Of a DNA stretch of 64,000 bases, positions 33,737 through 42,780 are shown one piece after another. Position 1 is the stretch's first letter, and the number at the start of each line of letters is the position of its first letter. The DNA is from Lachnospiraceae bacterium. GTDB taxonomy: Bacteria > Bacillota > Clostridia > Lachnospirales > Lachnospiraceae. The position numbers and the translations under genes were made by a program. The stretch lies in the NCBI GenBank assembly GCA_902363665.1, contig CABJAW010000007.1:62001-126000 (forward strand). Reading direction: 5' to 3'. The notes under the pieces are model-generated. The model was not told where the DNA came from. It worked only from the letters and a program-made list of their open reading frames with translations, and searched no databases.

Positions 33737-33934
33737 ATGGCGAAAAATAAGACCAAGATTGAAGTGACAACCGTATTTGACGGGGAACTGGACGCCACCG
33801 ATGTGTTCGTCAGCCTGATTTCCCAGAAATACGGCAAAACAAATACAAAAGAATATCTTGCTAAAAAGAAAGATTTGAAGTATAATGAAGATGAGGTTCA
33901 ACAGAGCCAGATACCGTCTGGATTGTGTGGGTAA
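33737..33934 (+). CDS. Small recombinase-associated protein
   Basis: This 65-residue protein, MAKNKTKIEVTTVFDGELDA then TDVFVSLISQKYGKTNTKEY, is basic at the start and followed by a possible helix. It lies directly before the serine recombinase gene (stop 33932-33934, next ATG 33935) and could be a TnpW-like or directionality protein. The family is not recognised with certainty. Confidence 0.5.
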   Translation: MAKNKTKIEVTTVFDGELDATDVFVSLISQKYGKTNTKEYLAKKKDLKYNEDEVQQSQIPSGLCG

Positions 33935-35605
33935 ATGGCTATGATGAACGAAATGGAATACAGAACAATCGGTTCAGCACTTGCCGGGGGCTATCGTGCG
34001 GCGGTCTATTGCAGGCTGTCAAAGGACGATGACCTGCAAGGCGAAAGTGCCAGTATCGCAAACCAGCGTGATATGCTGGAAAAATACTGCGAAAAGCAGG
34101 GATGGGAGGTTGTGGCAGTCTATCAGGACGATGGCTTCACAGGTCTTAATATGGAGCGTCCTGATTTACAGAGAATGTTGAGAGCCATTGAGCGCAGGCA
34201 AATCAACCTTGTCATCACGAAAGACCTCAGCCGACTGGGGCGTAACTATTTGCAAACAGGGCATTTGATTGAGGACTTTTTCCCAAGAAACGGTGTCCGC
34301 TATATCGCCATGAATGACGGTATCGACACCCTGCGGGATAACAACGACATCGCCCCGTTCAAGAATATCCTGAACGAGATGTACAGCAAGGATATTTCCA
34401 AGAAAGTCCATTCCTCTTATCTTCTGAAAGCGCAGAAAGGACAGTTTACCGGGTGTCTTGCCCCGTTTGGGTATCGGAAAGACCCGGAGGACAAAAACCA
34501 TCTGCTCATTGACGAGGAAACCGCCCCGATTGTGCGGCTGATTTTCGGATATGCCCTAAACGGTCATGGTCCGAACTATATCCGCAGACGGCTGGAGGAA
34601 GAAAAAATCCCCTGCCCCACATGGTGGAACCGGGAACGGGGGCTTCGCAATACCCGCACCAAATGGGAAAAGAAAGACCCGGAAAACGGGCGGTATATGT
34701 GGGACTTTTCCGTTATCAAAGACCTTTTGATGAATCCCGTTTACACTGGGGCGATTGCTTCCCAGAAAAAGGACTACCGTTTCAAAATCGGCACGATTGG
34801 GGAAAAGAAGCCGGAGGACTGGATTGTAGTGGAAGGACAGCATGAACCGCTGATTGACCGCATGAGCTTTGACATTGTGCAGAACAAGCTGAAATCCCGC
34901 CAGCGTCCGGGGCAGACCAATGAAATCAGCCTGTTTGCCGGACTGATAAAATGCGGCGAGTGTGGGAAGTCTCTGACGGTACGCTACACAAACGCAAAAC
35001 ATCCCCAGCAGATTTACTCCTGCAAGACCTACAATGCCTTTGGAAAGAACCACTGCACCCAGCACCGGATTGATTATGACACCCTTTACAGTCATGTGCT
35101 GCGGAAAATCCGGGAATGTGCCAGAGCTGCCCTGATGGACGGGAAAGCGGTTGCTGACCGCCTGACCAATACCTGTGAAGCCGAGCAGCGGGAACAGCGG
35201 GAAGCAATGGAACGCTCCCTTACAAGGGACGAGGAACGGATTGAGGTTCTGGACAAAATGGTAATGCGGCTTTATGAAGATATGATTGCAGGGCGTATCA
35301 GTGAGCAGAACTTCAACACCATGCTGGAAAAGACACAGACCGAGCAGACGGAACTTAAAACAAAAGTGTCCGAGGGCAGAAAGCGGCTGTCCGATGAAGT
35401 CCAGCTTGCCAATGACGCAAAACAATGGGTGGAAGCCATTCAGGAATATGCCAACATCACAGAGTTGGACGCAGCCACCCTCAACCGCTTAATCAAAGAA
35501 ATCGTCGTGCATGAGCGCATTGACGAAGATAAAACAAGACACATTTCTATCGAAATTCATTTTAATCTCAAACCCATCCCGGAGGTGGAACAGGTCACTG
35601 CCTGA
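33935..35605 (+). CDS. Large serine recombinase of the 10.8-kb element
   Basis: This 556-residue protein has nucleophile S29 in YCRLSKDDDLQGESASIANQ, then VITKDLSRLGRNYLQTGHLIEDFF. A recombinase domain with FGYRKDPEDKNHLLIDEETAP, a zinc ribbon (CGECGKSL ... CKTY ... C) and a coiled coil (about 405-465) follow. It should catalyse insertion and excision at the TCATGGC site within Maff2, about 105 nt from its 3' end. It is clearly distinct from the other two serine recombinases in the window. Confidence 0.92.
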   Translation: MAMMNEMEYRTIGSALAGGYRAAVYCRLSKDDDLQGESASIANQRDMLEKYCEKQGWEVVAVYQDDGFTGLNMERPDLQRMLRAIERRQINLVITKDLSRLGRNYLQTGHLIEDFFPRNGVRYIAMNDGIDTLRDNNDIAPFKNILNEMYSKDISKKVHSSYLLKAQKGQFTGCLAPFGYRKDPEDKNHLLIDEETAPIVRLIFGYALNGHGPNYIRRRLEEEKIPCPTWWNRERGLRNTRTKWEKKDPENGRYMWDFSVIKDLLMNPVYTGAIASQKKDYRFKIGTIGEKKPEDWIVVEGQHEPLIDRMSFDIVQNKLKSRQRPGQTNEISLFAGLIKCGECGKSLTVRYTNAKHPQQIYSCKTYNAFGKNHCTQHRIDYDTLYSHVLRKIRECARAALMDGKAVADRLTNTCEAEQREQREAMERSLTRDEERIEVLDKMVMRLYEDMIAGRISEQNFNTMLEKTQTEQTELKTKVSEGRKRLSDEVQLANDAKQWVEAIQEYANITELDAATLNRLIKEIVVHERIDEDKTRHISIEIHFNLKPIPEVEQVTA

Positions 35606-35708
35606 CCTGTCCCGCCGGGACGGTTCTCTTAAAAACACCATATAGATTTTTTGTACGCCGCCGCCCGCCATCGAGCAGAGTTTTACACCTAATTGGGGAT
35701 AAAACAGC

Positions 35709-35776
35709 TCATGGCGGGCGGCGGCATCATCCTGCTGGGCACCACCCTGATCCCTCTGCTGTCCGGCCTGTTTTAA
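35709..35776 (+). pseudogene. 3' part of the Maff2-family gene
   Basis: From TCATGGC (35709-35715) the frame reads MAGGGIILLGTTLIPLLSGLF then stop at 35774-35776. It completes the Maff2 protein begun at 24768. The VirB6-like gene starts 11 nt later. Confidence 0.85.
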
Positions 35777-35787
35777 GGTAGCGGCTT

Positions 35788-36654
35788 ATGGATTTTCTCA
35801 CCGACTGGCTCACGGACTGGCTCAAAGAGCTGCTGATTGGCGGGATCATGGGGAACCTGGAGGGGCTCTTTGATTACGTCAATACCCAAGTCGGAGAGAT
35901 TGCGGTACAGGTGGGGACTACCCCGGCGGCGTGGAACGCCGGGGTATTTTCCCTTATCCGCCAGCTTTCCGAAACGGTGATCTTGCCGATTGCCGGGCTG
36001 GTGCTGACCTTTGTTGCCACCTATGAGCTCATTCAGATGCTTTTGGAAAAAAACAATATGCACGAGTTTGATGTTGCGAATATCTACAAATGGATATTCA
36101 AAACCGCTTGTGCCATCTTCATTCTCTCAAACACCTTTAACATAGTAATGGCTGTCTTTGACGTGTCGCAGACGGTGATCGCCCAGGCGGGCGGTCTGAT
36201 TCAAGGCTCCACGGACATCACGCCGGATATGATGGCGGAACTGGAAACCACCCTGGAGGGGATGGATTTAGGGCCGCTTTTGGGCCTGTGGCTCCAGTCC
36301 TCTATCATTGGCGTTACCATGTGGGCGTTGGGCATCGTCATTTTTGTGTTGGTGTATGGCAGAATGTTGGAAATCTATTTGCTCACCAGTTTGGCCCCCA
36401 TTCCTATGGCAACGATCTCCCATCGGGAGGTGGGACAGATCGGGCAGAACTATCTGCGCTCCCTGTTTGCCGTAGGCTTCCAGGGGCTGCTCATTCTGGT
36501 GTGTGTTGCGATTTATGCGGTGCTGATCCAGGGAATTGCCACAGGCGGAGATCCCATTGGGGCGATTTGGGGCACCGTGGGCTATACGGTTTTGCTCTGC
36601 TTCATGCTGTTCAAAACCGGGACGATTGCGCGAAGTATCTTTAGCGCACATTGA
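35788..36654 (+). CDS. VirB6/TrbL-like conjugal transfer membrane protein
   Basis: This 288-residue protein has about five or six membrane segments and the pattern typical of the CD1112-type VirB6 proteins of Tn1549-like ICEs (VGTTPAAWNAGVFSLIRQLSETVILPIAGLVLTFVATYELIQML; LTSLAPIPMATISHREVGQIGQNYLRSL). It is predicted to form part of the inner channel of the type IV secretion apparatus. No ribosome site better than GGTAGCGGCTT is seen, so it may depend on translation of Maff2 upstream. Confidence 0.82.
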   Translation: MDFLTDWLTDWLKELLIGGIMGNLEGLFDYVNTQVGEIAVQVGTTPAAWNAGVFSLIRQLSETVILPIAGLVLTFVATYELIQMLLEKNNMHEFDVANIYKWIFKTACAIFILSNTFNIVMAVFDVSQTVIAQAGGLIQGSTDITPDMMAELETTLEGMDLGPLLGLWLQSSIIGVTMWALGIVIFVLVYGRMLEIYLLTSLAPIPMATISHREVGQIGQNYLRSLFAVGFQGLLILVCVAIYAVLIQGIATGGDPIGAIWGTVGYTVLLCFMLFKTGTIARSIFSAH

Positions 36655-36668
36655 GAAAGGGGTGTTAT

Positions 36669-36920
36669 ATGCCGAGAAGATATGGGCCTGACGGGTCGCG
36701 CCTGTGGAACGGGAAAGCGCCGGAGGACTTCAACCAGGCCGATGTTTACCGCTTTATGGCGGAAACGGAGGCCGTTTTGCAAAAGCAGGAATTACTGGGC
36801 GGCAGGGATGACGCAAAGACGATTGCCCAGCAGTTAGCCGAGGGGCGGGCGCAGGCCGCCCGTGAAAACGCCGCCCGGCCCGCCCCGGCAAAGGGCAAGG
36901 AGGCCAGGGATGACCGATAA
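36669..36920 (+). CDS. Small ICE backbone protein of unknown function
   Basis: This 83-residue protein begins MPRRYGPDGSRLWNGKAPED and ends in an Ala/Arg-rich helix. The ATG at 36669 follows GAAAGGGGTGTTAT. The last 11 nt overlap the methyltransferase gene, and an ICE palindrome lies 6 nt after its stop. I do not recognise a family. Confidence 0.55.
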   Translation: MPRRYGPDGSRLWNGKAPEDFNQADVYRFMAETEAVLQKQELLGGRDDAKTIAQQLAEGRAQAARENAARPAPAKGKEARDDR

Positions 36921-37704
36921 GGGCACCTCTGGACAATGTGTCCAGAAGTCCCCGGAGCTCCCGGAGGGCCTGTTCCTTATGGATGGCATCGAGGGCCTGC
37001 GCTCCCTGCCCCGTCATTCTGTGGATATGCTCTTGACCGATCCGCCCTACGGCACTACCCGGAACTTTTGGGATGTGCCCCTGCCGCTCCCGGAGCTGTG
37101 GGATGCGGTTAAGTGGGCGGTCAAGCCGGACGGCGCTGTATTGTTCTTTGCCCAATGCCCCTATGACAAGGTGCTGGGGGCATCCAATCTGTCCATGCTC
37201 CGCTATGAGTGGGTATGGTACAAAAGCCGCTGCACAGGCTTTCTTAACGCCCGCCGAGCTCCGCTGAAAAAGACGGAGAATATTTTAGTGTTCTATCAGA
37301 AGCTCCCGCTTTACAATCCGCAGTTTGAGCAGGGCAAGCCCTACAAGAAAATTGCGGGCAATAACGGGAACAGCACCAACTACGGGAAATTCACCCGTTC
37401 CGGCAGCGGATCGGAGGACGGCCTGCGCTTTCCCGGAAACGTGCTGACTTTTCCAGCCGTCCAGCGCACCGTCCACCCCACGCAGAAGCCGGTGGCCCTG
37501 TGCGAGTATTTCATCAAAACCTACACCCGGCCCGGCGAGGTGGTTGTGGACATCTGCGCGGGCTCTGCCACAACAGCGGTGGCCGCCCTCAATACGGGCC
37601 GCCGCTTCATCTGTTTTGAAACCGTCCCCGCCTACTACGCCGCCGCCACGGAGCGCATCCGTGTGGCGCGGGCAGCATTGGAGGGCGGGGAGAAAGGAGT
37701 GTAA
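36910..37704 (+). CDS. DNA methyltransferase (DPPY type, N6-adenine or N4-cytosine)
   Basis: This 264-residue protein carries catalytic motif IV DPPYGT (about residues 43-48) ahead of the SAM-binding motif I near the C-terminus (VVDICAGSATTAVAAL). That is the order of beta-class amino-methyltransferases. Its N-terminal segment GTSGQCVQKS is encoded by a palindrome copy. A target-recognition region lies between (about 110-190). No restriction nuclease accompanies it, so it is probably a protective or regulatory methylase for the ICE. Confidence 0.83.
   Translation: MTDKGTSGQCVQKSPELPEGLFLMDGIEGLRSLPRHSVDMLLTDPPYGTTRNFWDVPLPLPELWDAVKWAVKPDGAVLFFAQCPYDKVLGASNLSMLRYEWVWYKSRCTGFLNARRAPLKKTENILVFYQKLPLYNPQFEQGKPYKKIAGNNGNSTNYGKFTRSGSGSEDGLRFPGNVLTFPAVQRTVHPTQKPVALCEYFIKTYTRPGEVVVDICAGSATTAVAALNTGRRFICFETVPAYYAAATERIRVARAALEGGEKGV
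36926..36948. repeat. ICE palindrome copy 5 of 14 (centre ATG)
   Basis: CCTCTGGACA-ATG-TGTCCAGAAG lies 6 nt after the stop of the small upstream gene and also encodes residues 6-13 of the methyltransferase. Confidence 0.85.
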
Positions 37705-37721
37705 CTATCGGACAGTATTCT

Positions 37722-38279
37722 GTGATCTATGCCGATCCCCCCTGGCGCTACACGCAAAAGGGCTTGCAGGGTGCGGCGGAGAAGCATTACCCCACAATGG
37801 GGATTGACGAGATATGCGCGCTCCCGGTGGCTGATCTGGCGGCCCCGGACAGCGTGCTTTTTTTGTGGGCTACGTTCCCCCAGCTCCCGGAGGCCCTGCG
37901 GCTGATCAATGCGTGGGGCTTTCAATATAAATCCGTGGCTTTTGTCTGGCTGAAGAAAAATCGAAAGTCCGAGAGCTGGTTTTATGGCCTGGGCTTTTGG
38001 ACGAGGGGCAACGCGGAGGTTTGCCTGCTGGCGACACGGGGACACCCGAAACGGCAGGCGGCAAATGTCCACCAATTTATTATTGCCCCGATCCAGGAGC
38101 ACAGCCGAAAGCCGGACGAGGCCCGTGATAAAATCGTGGCCCTCATGGGCGACGTGCCCAGGGTGGAGCTGTTCGCCCGGCAGTCCCCGCCCGGCTGGGA
38201 TGTGTGGGGGAACGAGGTGGAAAGCACCGTCCCGGACTTCTGGACAAAGTGTCCAGAGGTGGGCGCGAAAGGAGGTTGA
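37722..38279 (+). CDS. MT-A70-family adenine methyltransferase
   Basis: This 185-residue protein opens with VIYADPPWRY, the DPPW catalytic motif of the MT-A70 family. FLWATFPQLPEALRLINAWGF, LGFWTRGNAEVCLLATRG and a C-terminal NEV follow. The GTG at 37722 has no ribosome site, whereas GGAG at 37696-37699 is ideally placed for an ATC codon at 37707 that would add GQYS. A palindrome copy encodes the C-terminal FWTKCPEV. It lies 17 nt after the first methyltransferase, so two adenine-type methylases are produced together. Confidence 0.8.
   Translation: MIYADPPWRYTQKGLQGAAEKHYPTMGIDEICALPVADLAAPDSVLFLWATFPQLPEALRLINAWGFQYKSVAFVWLKKNRKSESWFYGLGFWTRGNAEVCLLATRGHPKRQAANVHQFIIAPIQEHSRKPDEARDKIVALMGDVPRVELFARQSPPGWDVWGNEVESTVPDFWTKCPEVGAKGG
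38237..38259. repeat. ICE palindrome copy 6 of 14
   Basis: CTTCTGGACA-AAG-TGTCCAGAGG lies inside the last codons of the MT-A70 gene and is read in frame. Confidence 0.9.
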
Positions 38280-38282
38280 TCC

Positions 38283-38678
38283 ATGCCCTATGTGAATGTT
38301 CCCAACGACTTATCCAAAATCAAGACCAAACTGGCCTTTAACCTGACGAAACGCCAGCTTGTGTGTTTCGGGATCGCGGCGGCGGTGGGCATCCCGTCCT
38401 ATCTGCTGGCCCGGAGCTCCATCGGCAACACGGCAGCCATGTTCCTGATGATGGCGGTGGCGCTCCCGGCGTTCCTGCTGGCGATGTATGAAAAAGACGG
38501 GCTCCCCTTTGAAAAGGTGGTGCGGAACGTCCTGCGGGCCCGTTTCCTGCGGCCTGGGGTGAGGCCCTACCAGACGGAAAATATCTATGCCCCGTTTACC
38601 CAGCGGGGCGCTGTGAGAAAGGAGGATGCGATTGCAAAAAGTAAAAAGCCCAAAGCGCGGCCCCGGAAAGGCCGCTAA
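38283..38678 (+). CDS. prgI: PrgI family mobile element protein
   Basis: This 131-residue protein opens YVNVPNDLSKIKTKLAFNLTKRQLVCFG and has two membrane helices (about 28-47 and 52-72), the PrgI signature. PrgI is a small membrane component of Gram-positive type IV secretion systems next to the VirB4 gene. The VirB4 gene overlaps its 3' end by 47 nt. Confidence 0.87.
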   Translation: MPYVNVPNDLSKIKTKLAFNLTKRQLVCFGIAAAVGIPSYLLARSSIGNTAAMFLMMAVALPAFLLAMYEKDGLPFEKVVRNVLRARFLRPGVRPYQTENIYAPFTQRGAVRKEDAIAKSKKPKARPRKGR

Positions 38679-40995
38679 CCGGAAAGCTGCGCTGTCTGCC
38701 CAGCAGACGATCCCTTATCTGGTGATGCACCCGGACGGGGTGTGCCAGCTCCCCGGTGGGCTCTACACGAAAACCGTGGAATATGAGGACATCAATTATT
38801 CCGTGGCTTCTACCGAGGATCAGACGGCGATTTTCGGTGGGTGGAGCTCGTTCCTCAATTACTTTGACAGCTCCCTGCCGTTCCAGCTCTCCTTTATCAA
38901 CCGCCGTTCCCGTTCCCGGAGCAAGTACAAAGTCAATATCCCCCCGGCACAGGATGACTTTGACAGCATCCGGGCCGAGTTCACAAGTATGCTGAAAAAT
39001 CAAATTGCCAAAAGCAACAACGGCATCGAGCGGTCTAAATACATCACGTTTGGCCTGCCCGCCGAGGGGATCGCGGAGGCCCGGCCCCGCCTGGAACGGG
39101 TGGAGGCCGATGTGACAGGCAATCTGAAACGGCTGGGCGTTCCCTCTGCTCCGATGGATGGGCAGGAACGGCTGGCGCTGCTTCACAGTCAGATGCACCC
39201 CGCCAGCCGGGAGCCGTTCCGCTTCTCCTGGCAGGACATTCCCCGGACGGGCATGGGGACAAAGGACTTTATCGCCCCGGACAGCTTCGACTTCCGGCAA
39301 TCCCGGACGTTCCGGGTGGGCCAGTATTGGGGCGCTGCGTCCTACTTGCAGATTTTGGCGTCCGAGCTCTCTGACAAGCTCCTGGCGGAAATTCTGGAGC
39401 TTGATGCGGAAATGACCGTTACCATGCACATTCAGACGGTGGATCAGCTCAAAGCCATTAAGACCATCAAGGGAAAGCTCTCCGACATCGGAAAAATGAA
39501 AGTGGAGGAACAGCGCAAGGCGGTACGGGCCGGGTACGATCCCGACATTCTGCCCCCTGACCTGATTACGTTTTCCAAAGACGCAGCGGAACTCCTGGCC
39601 GATCTCCAGTCCCGCAACGAGCGGATGTTCCTGCTCACGTTCACGATCATCAATATCGCCCCCACCCGGCAGCGGCTGGAAAACGATGTGTTTACCGTGG
39701 GCGGTATCGCGCAGAAATATAACTGTGCCTTGAAGCGGCTGGACTGGCAACAGGAGCAGGCGTTTGTGTCCTCGCTGGCCCTGGGCTATAACGAGGTGGA
39801 AATCCAGCGGGGCATGACAACCAGCTCCACGGCGATCTTCATTCCCTTTATGACCAGGGAGCTCCGCATGGCCGGGCCGTCCCTCTACTATGGTATGAAC
39901 GCACTTTCCCATAACGTCATCATGGCTGACCGCAAAAAGCTGAAATCGGCCAACGGGCTCTATCTCGGCTCCACGGGCTCCGGCAAGAGCTTTGCCGCAA
40001 AGCGTGAGATCATCAACGTGTTTCTCACTATCCCAAAGGATCGCATTATCATTGTCGATCCGATGGGCGAATATGCCCCGCTGGTGCGGCGGCTGGGCGG
40101 CCAGGTGGTGGAGATCGCCCCCGGCTCTCCCAGCCATATCAACCCTATGGACATTCAGCTTGACCTGGACGATGACGAAAGCCCGCTTTCCATGAAAGCG
40201 GATTTTTTGTTGTCCCTGTGTGAACTGGTGGTGGGCGGCAAGGACGGCTTGCAGCCCATCGAAAAGACCGTGATTGACCGCTGTGTGCGGCTGATCTACC
40301 GGGATATGGCCCTGGGGATCGGGGACGGCAAGCCGCCCTTGCTCCAGGACTTGTACGAGGAGCTTTTGAAGCAGCCGGAGCCGGAGGCCCGCCGTGTGGC
40401 AACCGCCCTGGAGCTCTATTGCACCGGCTCCCTTAACCTGTTCAACCACCAGACCAACGTAAAGCTCACGTCCCATATCGTGTGCATCGTTCTCAAAGGG
40501 CTGGGAGAAAACCTCCGCAAGATCGCCATGCACGTTACCAACGACTTTGTAACTTCGGCGGTCAATGTGAATTTTCACAGCGGCGTTTCTACCTGGTGCT
40601 ATTTTGACGAGTTCCATATCCTGCTCCGGGACGCGCTCACCGCCAGCTACTTTGTGGCCGTGTGGAAAATGCTCCGCAAAAAGGGCTGTGTACCCTCGGC
40701 CCTGACGCAGAACGTCAAAGACCTTTTGGCCAGCCGGGAGATTGAGGCCATTCTGGACAACACGGATTTTATGATCCTGCTGTCCCAGGCCCAAAGTGAC
40801 CGGGCAATTCTGGCAAAGCAGCTCGGCATTTCGGAGCACCAGCTCTCCTACATCACCCATAGCAATTCCGGCGAGGGCCTGCTGTTCTATGGGGATGTGA
40901 CGATCCCCTTTGTGGATCGGTTCCCCCGTGGAGAAATCTATAACCTGCTGACTACCCGCCCGGAGGATTTGAAGAATGAAGCGAAAACCGAATAA
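38632..40995 (+). CDS. VirB4-family conjugation ATPase
   Basis: This roughly 787-residue ATPase has an N-terminal TraC/VirB4 domain (SFINRRSRSRSKYKVNIPPAQDDF), Walker A GSTGSGKS (about 446-453), Walker B-type WCYFDEFHILL, and LTQNVKDLLASREIEAILDNTDF. It energises assembly of the mating channel. The ribosome site AAAGGAGG lies 6 nt before TTG 38632, which I prefer over the ATG 38626 that touches the site. It overlaps the NlpC/P60 gene by 20 nt. Confidence 0.9.
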   Translation: MQKVKSPKRGPGKAANRKAALSAQQTIPYLVMHPDGVCQLPGGLYTKTVEYEDINYSVASTEDQTAIFGGWSSFLNYFDSSLPFQLSFINRRSRSRSKYKVNIPPAQDDFDSIRAEFTSMLKNQIAKSNNGIERSKYITFGLPAEGIAEARPRLERVEADVTGNLKRLGVPSAPMDGQERLALLHSQMHPASREPFRFSWQDIPRTGMGTKDFIAPDSFDFRQSRTFRVGQYWGAASYLQILASELSDKLLAEILELDAEMTVTMHIQTVDQLKAIKTIKGKLSDIGKMKVEEQRKAVRAGYDPDILPPDLITFSKDAAELLADLQSRNERMFLLTFTIINIAPTRQRLENDVFTVGGIAQKYNCALKRLDWQQEQAFVSSLALGYNEVEIQRGMTTSSTAIFIPFMTRELRMAGPSLYYGMNALSHNVIMADRKKLKSANGLYLGSTGSGKSFAAKREIINVFLTIPKDRIIIVDPMGEYAPLVRRLGGQVVEIAPGSPSHINPMDIQLDLDDDESPLSMKADFLLSLCELVVGGKDGLQPIEKTVIDRCVRLIYRDMALGIGDGKPPLLQDLYEELLKQPEPEARRVATALELYCTGSLNLFNHQTNVKLTSHIVCIVLKGLGENLRKIAMHVTNDFVTSAVNVNFHSGVSTWCYFDEFHILLRDALTASYFVAVWKMLRKKGCVPSALTQNVKDLLASREIEAILDNTDFMILLSQAQSDRAILAKQLGISEHQLSYITHSNSGEGLLFYGDVTIPFVDRFPRGEIYNLLTTRPEDLKNEAKTE

Positions 40996-42766
40996 GCCCA
41001 AACAGGAGCCCAGGGAGCGCCCCGGCTCCTGGGAGAGCGCCGCCGATCCTGGCGGGGCCGGGGCTGCGGACAGCGGCACTTCTGGACAAAGTGTCCAGAA
41101 CATGGGGTACCCCGCAAAGTCAAAAGACTTTGTGGGGAGAGGAGGAGCAACGGAGCGGGCGGATTTTGGCGGCAGCGCCGCCGAAGGAGCCAAAGCGAAG
41201 TTTGCGACGACGAAGTTCCGTCAGAAAAGCAAACAGGAGCAGGCCGCCGCGTCCAAGCTCCGCATGGAGGAGCGCGGGGAAAAGTTGGAACGGGCAAAGG
41301 ATAAGCTGGCAAAACAGAAGCCGCCCAAAAAGCCCGGCCCGGTGCGGCGGATAGGCCGGGCCGCTGGCGGGGCCGCCCACGGTTTTGTGCATGGCAAGAT
41401 TTATGAGAATGAACAGGAAAACGTGGGGATCGAGGGGGCCCACCGCTCTGAGCTGGTGGGCGAGTCCGGCCTGCGGCATGGCAAGCGGTTTGTGCAAAAG
41501 AAAATCAGGCAGCACCCGGCAAAGGCTGTCCAGCGGGCCGAGTCCAAGTATGTTAAGGCCACGGCGGACTATCATTTCCGCATGGCCGCCCAGGAACACC
41601 CGGAAATGTCCGGCAACCCCGTTTCCCGGATGTGGCGCAAACACCGCTTGAAAAAGCAGTATCAAAAGCGGGCGCGGGAGGCGGCAAAGACGGGAGCGGC
41701 AAGCGCGGCCAAAAAGACCGCCGCCGCCACGGAAAAGGCCGGGGCGAAGATCGCGGGCTTTGTGAAGCGGCATCCCGTGGGGGTGCTGTTGGCCCTGACC
41801 TGTGTGCTCCTGCTCTTTATGATGCAGTCCTGTTCTTCCTCCCTGGTAATGCTGGGAAATTCCGGCGCGGGGGCCGTGGGCGCTACCACCTACCCATCGG
41901 AGGACGGGGAGATCCTGGCGGCGGAGGCGGCCTATTCCGGCATGGAGGCCGAGCTGCAAAACTACCTGGACACCTATACCGCCACCCACAGCTATGACGA
42001 ATACCATTTTGACCTGGACGAGATCGAGCACGATCCCTATGTGCTGATCTCTATCCTCTGTGCGCTCCATGAGGGGGAATGGACGGCGGACGAGGTGCAG
42101 GGCACCCTGGAAACCCTCTTTGACCGCCAGTATATCCTGACGGAGCGCGTGGTGCGGGAAACCCGGTATGACAGCGACGGTGATCCCTACTCCTGGTACA
42201 TCTGCTATGTCACGCTGGAAAACAAAAACCTTTCCCATCTGCCCGTGGAAATGATGGGCGAGGAACAAATGGCCCGTTACTCCCTCTATATGTCCACCCT
42301 GGGGAACAGGCCCGATCTGTTCCCGGAGTCAGCCTATGTGGGGAAATACATCACAAACCCGCCCGCTGACTATGACGTGCCGGAGGAATATCTGGACGAT
42401 GAAACCTTTGCGGCCATTTTGGGCGAGGCGGAGAGATACCTGGGCTATCCCTATGTGTGGGGCGGCAGCTCTCCGGCCACGTCCTTTGACTGCTCCGGCT
42501 TTGTGTCCTGGGTGATCAATCACTCCGGCTGGAATGTGGGCCGCCTGGGGGCCCAGGGGCTCTATAACATCTGCACCCCTACCAGCAACCCGAAACCTGG
42601 CGATCTGGTGTTCTTTGTCGGCACCTATGACACGGCGGGCGTGTCCCATTGTGGCATCTATGTGGGGGACGGGATGATGATCCATTGTGGCGATCCCATC
42701 CAATATGCAAACCTGAATACAAGCTACTGGCAATCTCATTTCTACGCCTACGGGCGTTTACCCTGA
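40976..42766 (+). CDS. NlpC/P60 cell-wall hydrolase of the transfer apparatus
   Basis: This 596-residue protein has a highly basic cytoplasmic N-terminus (1-260), one membrane helix (HPVGVLLALTCVLLLFMM, about 266-283), a middle domain and a C-terminal NlpC/P60 peptidase domain. The peptidase domain has C506 in FDCSGFVSW, a His in VSHCGIYVGDG and YPYVWGGSSP. It should open peptidoglycan for the mating channel (PrgK/CwlT role). A palindrome copy encodes TSGQSVQN near residue 36. Confidence 0.86.
   Translation: MKRKPNKPKQEPRERPGSWESAADPGGAGAADSGTSGQSVQNMGYPAKSKDFVGRGGATERADFGGSAAEGAKAKFATTKFRQKSKQEQAAASKLRMEERGEKLERAKDKLAKQKPPKKPGPVRRIGRAAGGAAHGFVHGKIYENEQENVGIEGAHRSELVGESGLRHGKRFVQKKIRQHPAKAVQRAESKYVKATADYHFRMAAQEHPEMSGNPVSRMWRKHRLKKQYQKRAREAAKTGAASAAKKTAAATEKAGAKIAGFVKRHPVGVLLALTCVLLLFMMQSCSSSLVMLGNSGAGAVGATTYPSEDGEILAAEAAYSGMEAELQNYLDTYTATHSYDEYHFDLDEIEHDPYVLISILCALHEGEWTADEVQGTLETLFDRQYILTERVVRETRYDSDGDPYSWYICYVTLENKNLSHLPVEMMGEEQMARYSLYMSTLGNRPDLFPESAYVGKYITNPPADYDVPEEYLDDETFAAILGEAERYLGYPYVWGGSSPATSFDCSGFVSWVINHSGWNVGRLGAQGLYNICTPTSNPKPGDLVFFVGTYDTAGVSHCGIYVGDGMMIHCGDPIQYANLNTSYWQSHFYAYGRLP
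41079..41101. repeat. ICE palindrome copy 7 of 14
   Basis: CTTCTGGACA-AAG-TGTCCAGAAC lies in frame within the N-terminal coding region of the NlpC/P60 gene. Confidence 0.85.
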
Positions 42767-42780
42767 CAAGGAGGTTATCT

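Larger units (their letters stand above)
24917..35713. mobile_element. 10.8-kb mobilizable element inserted in the Maff2 gene
   Basis: The borders lie within the repeated TCATGGC (24913-24919 and 35709-35715); removal restores a 71-codon Maff2 frame. It contains an XRE protein, TnpV, a DUF1835/DUF3658-like protein, a reverse-strand XRE regulator, a RepA-like winged helix protein, DUF3847, a MobA/MobL relaxase, CHC2 primase, VapE and a serine recombinase. Its base composition lies between that of the ICE and the 9.6-kb element. The same functional set in a different order occurs in the other insert. No ICE palindrome occurs in it. Confidence 0.9.
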
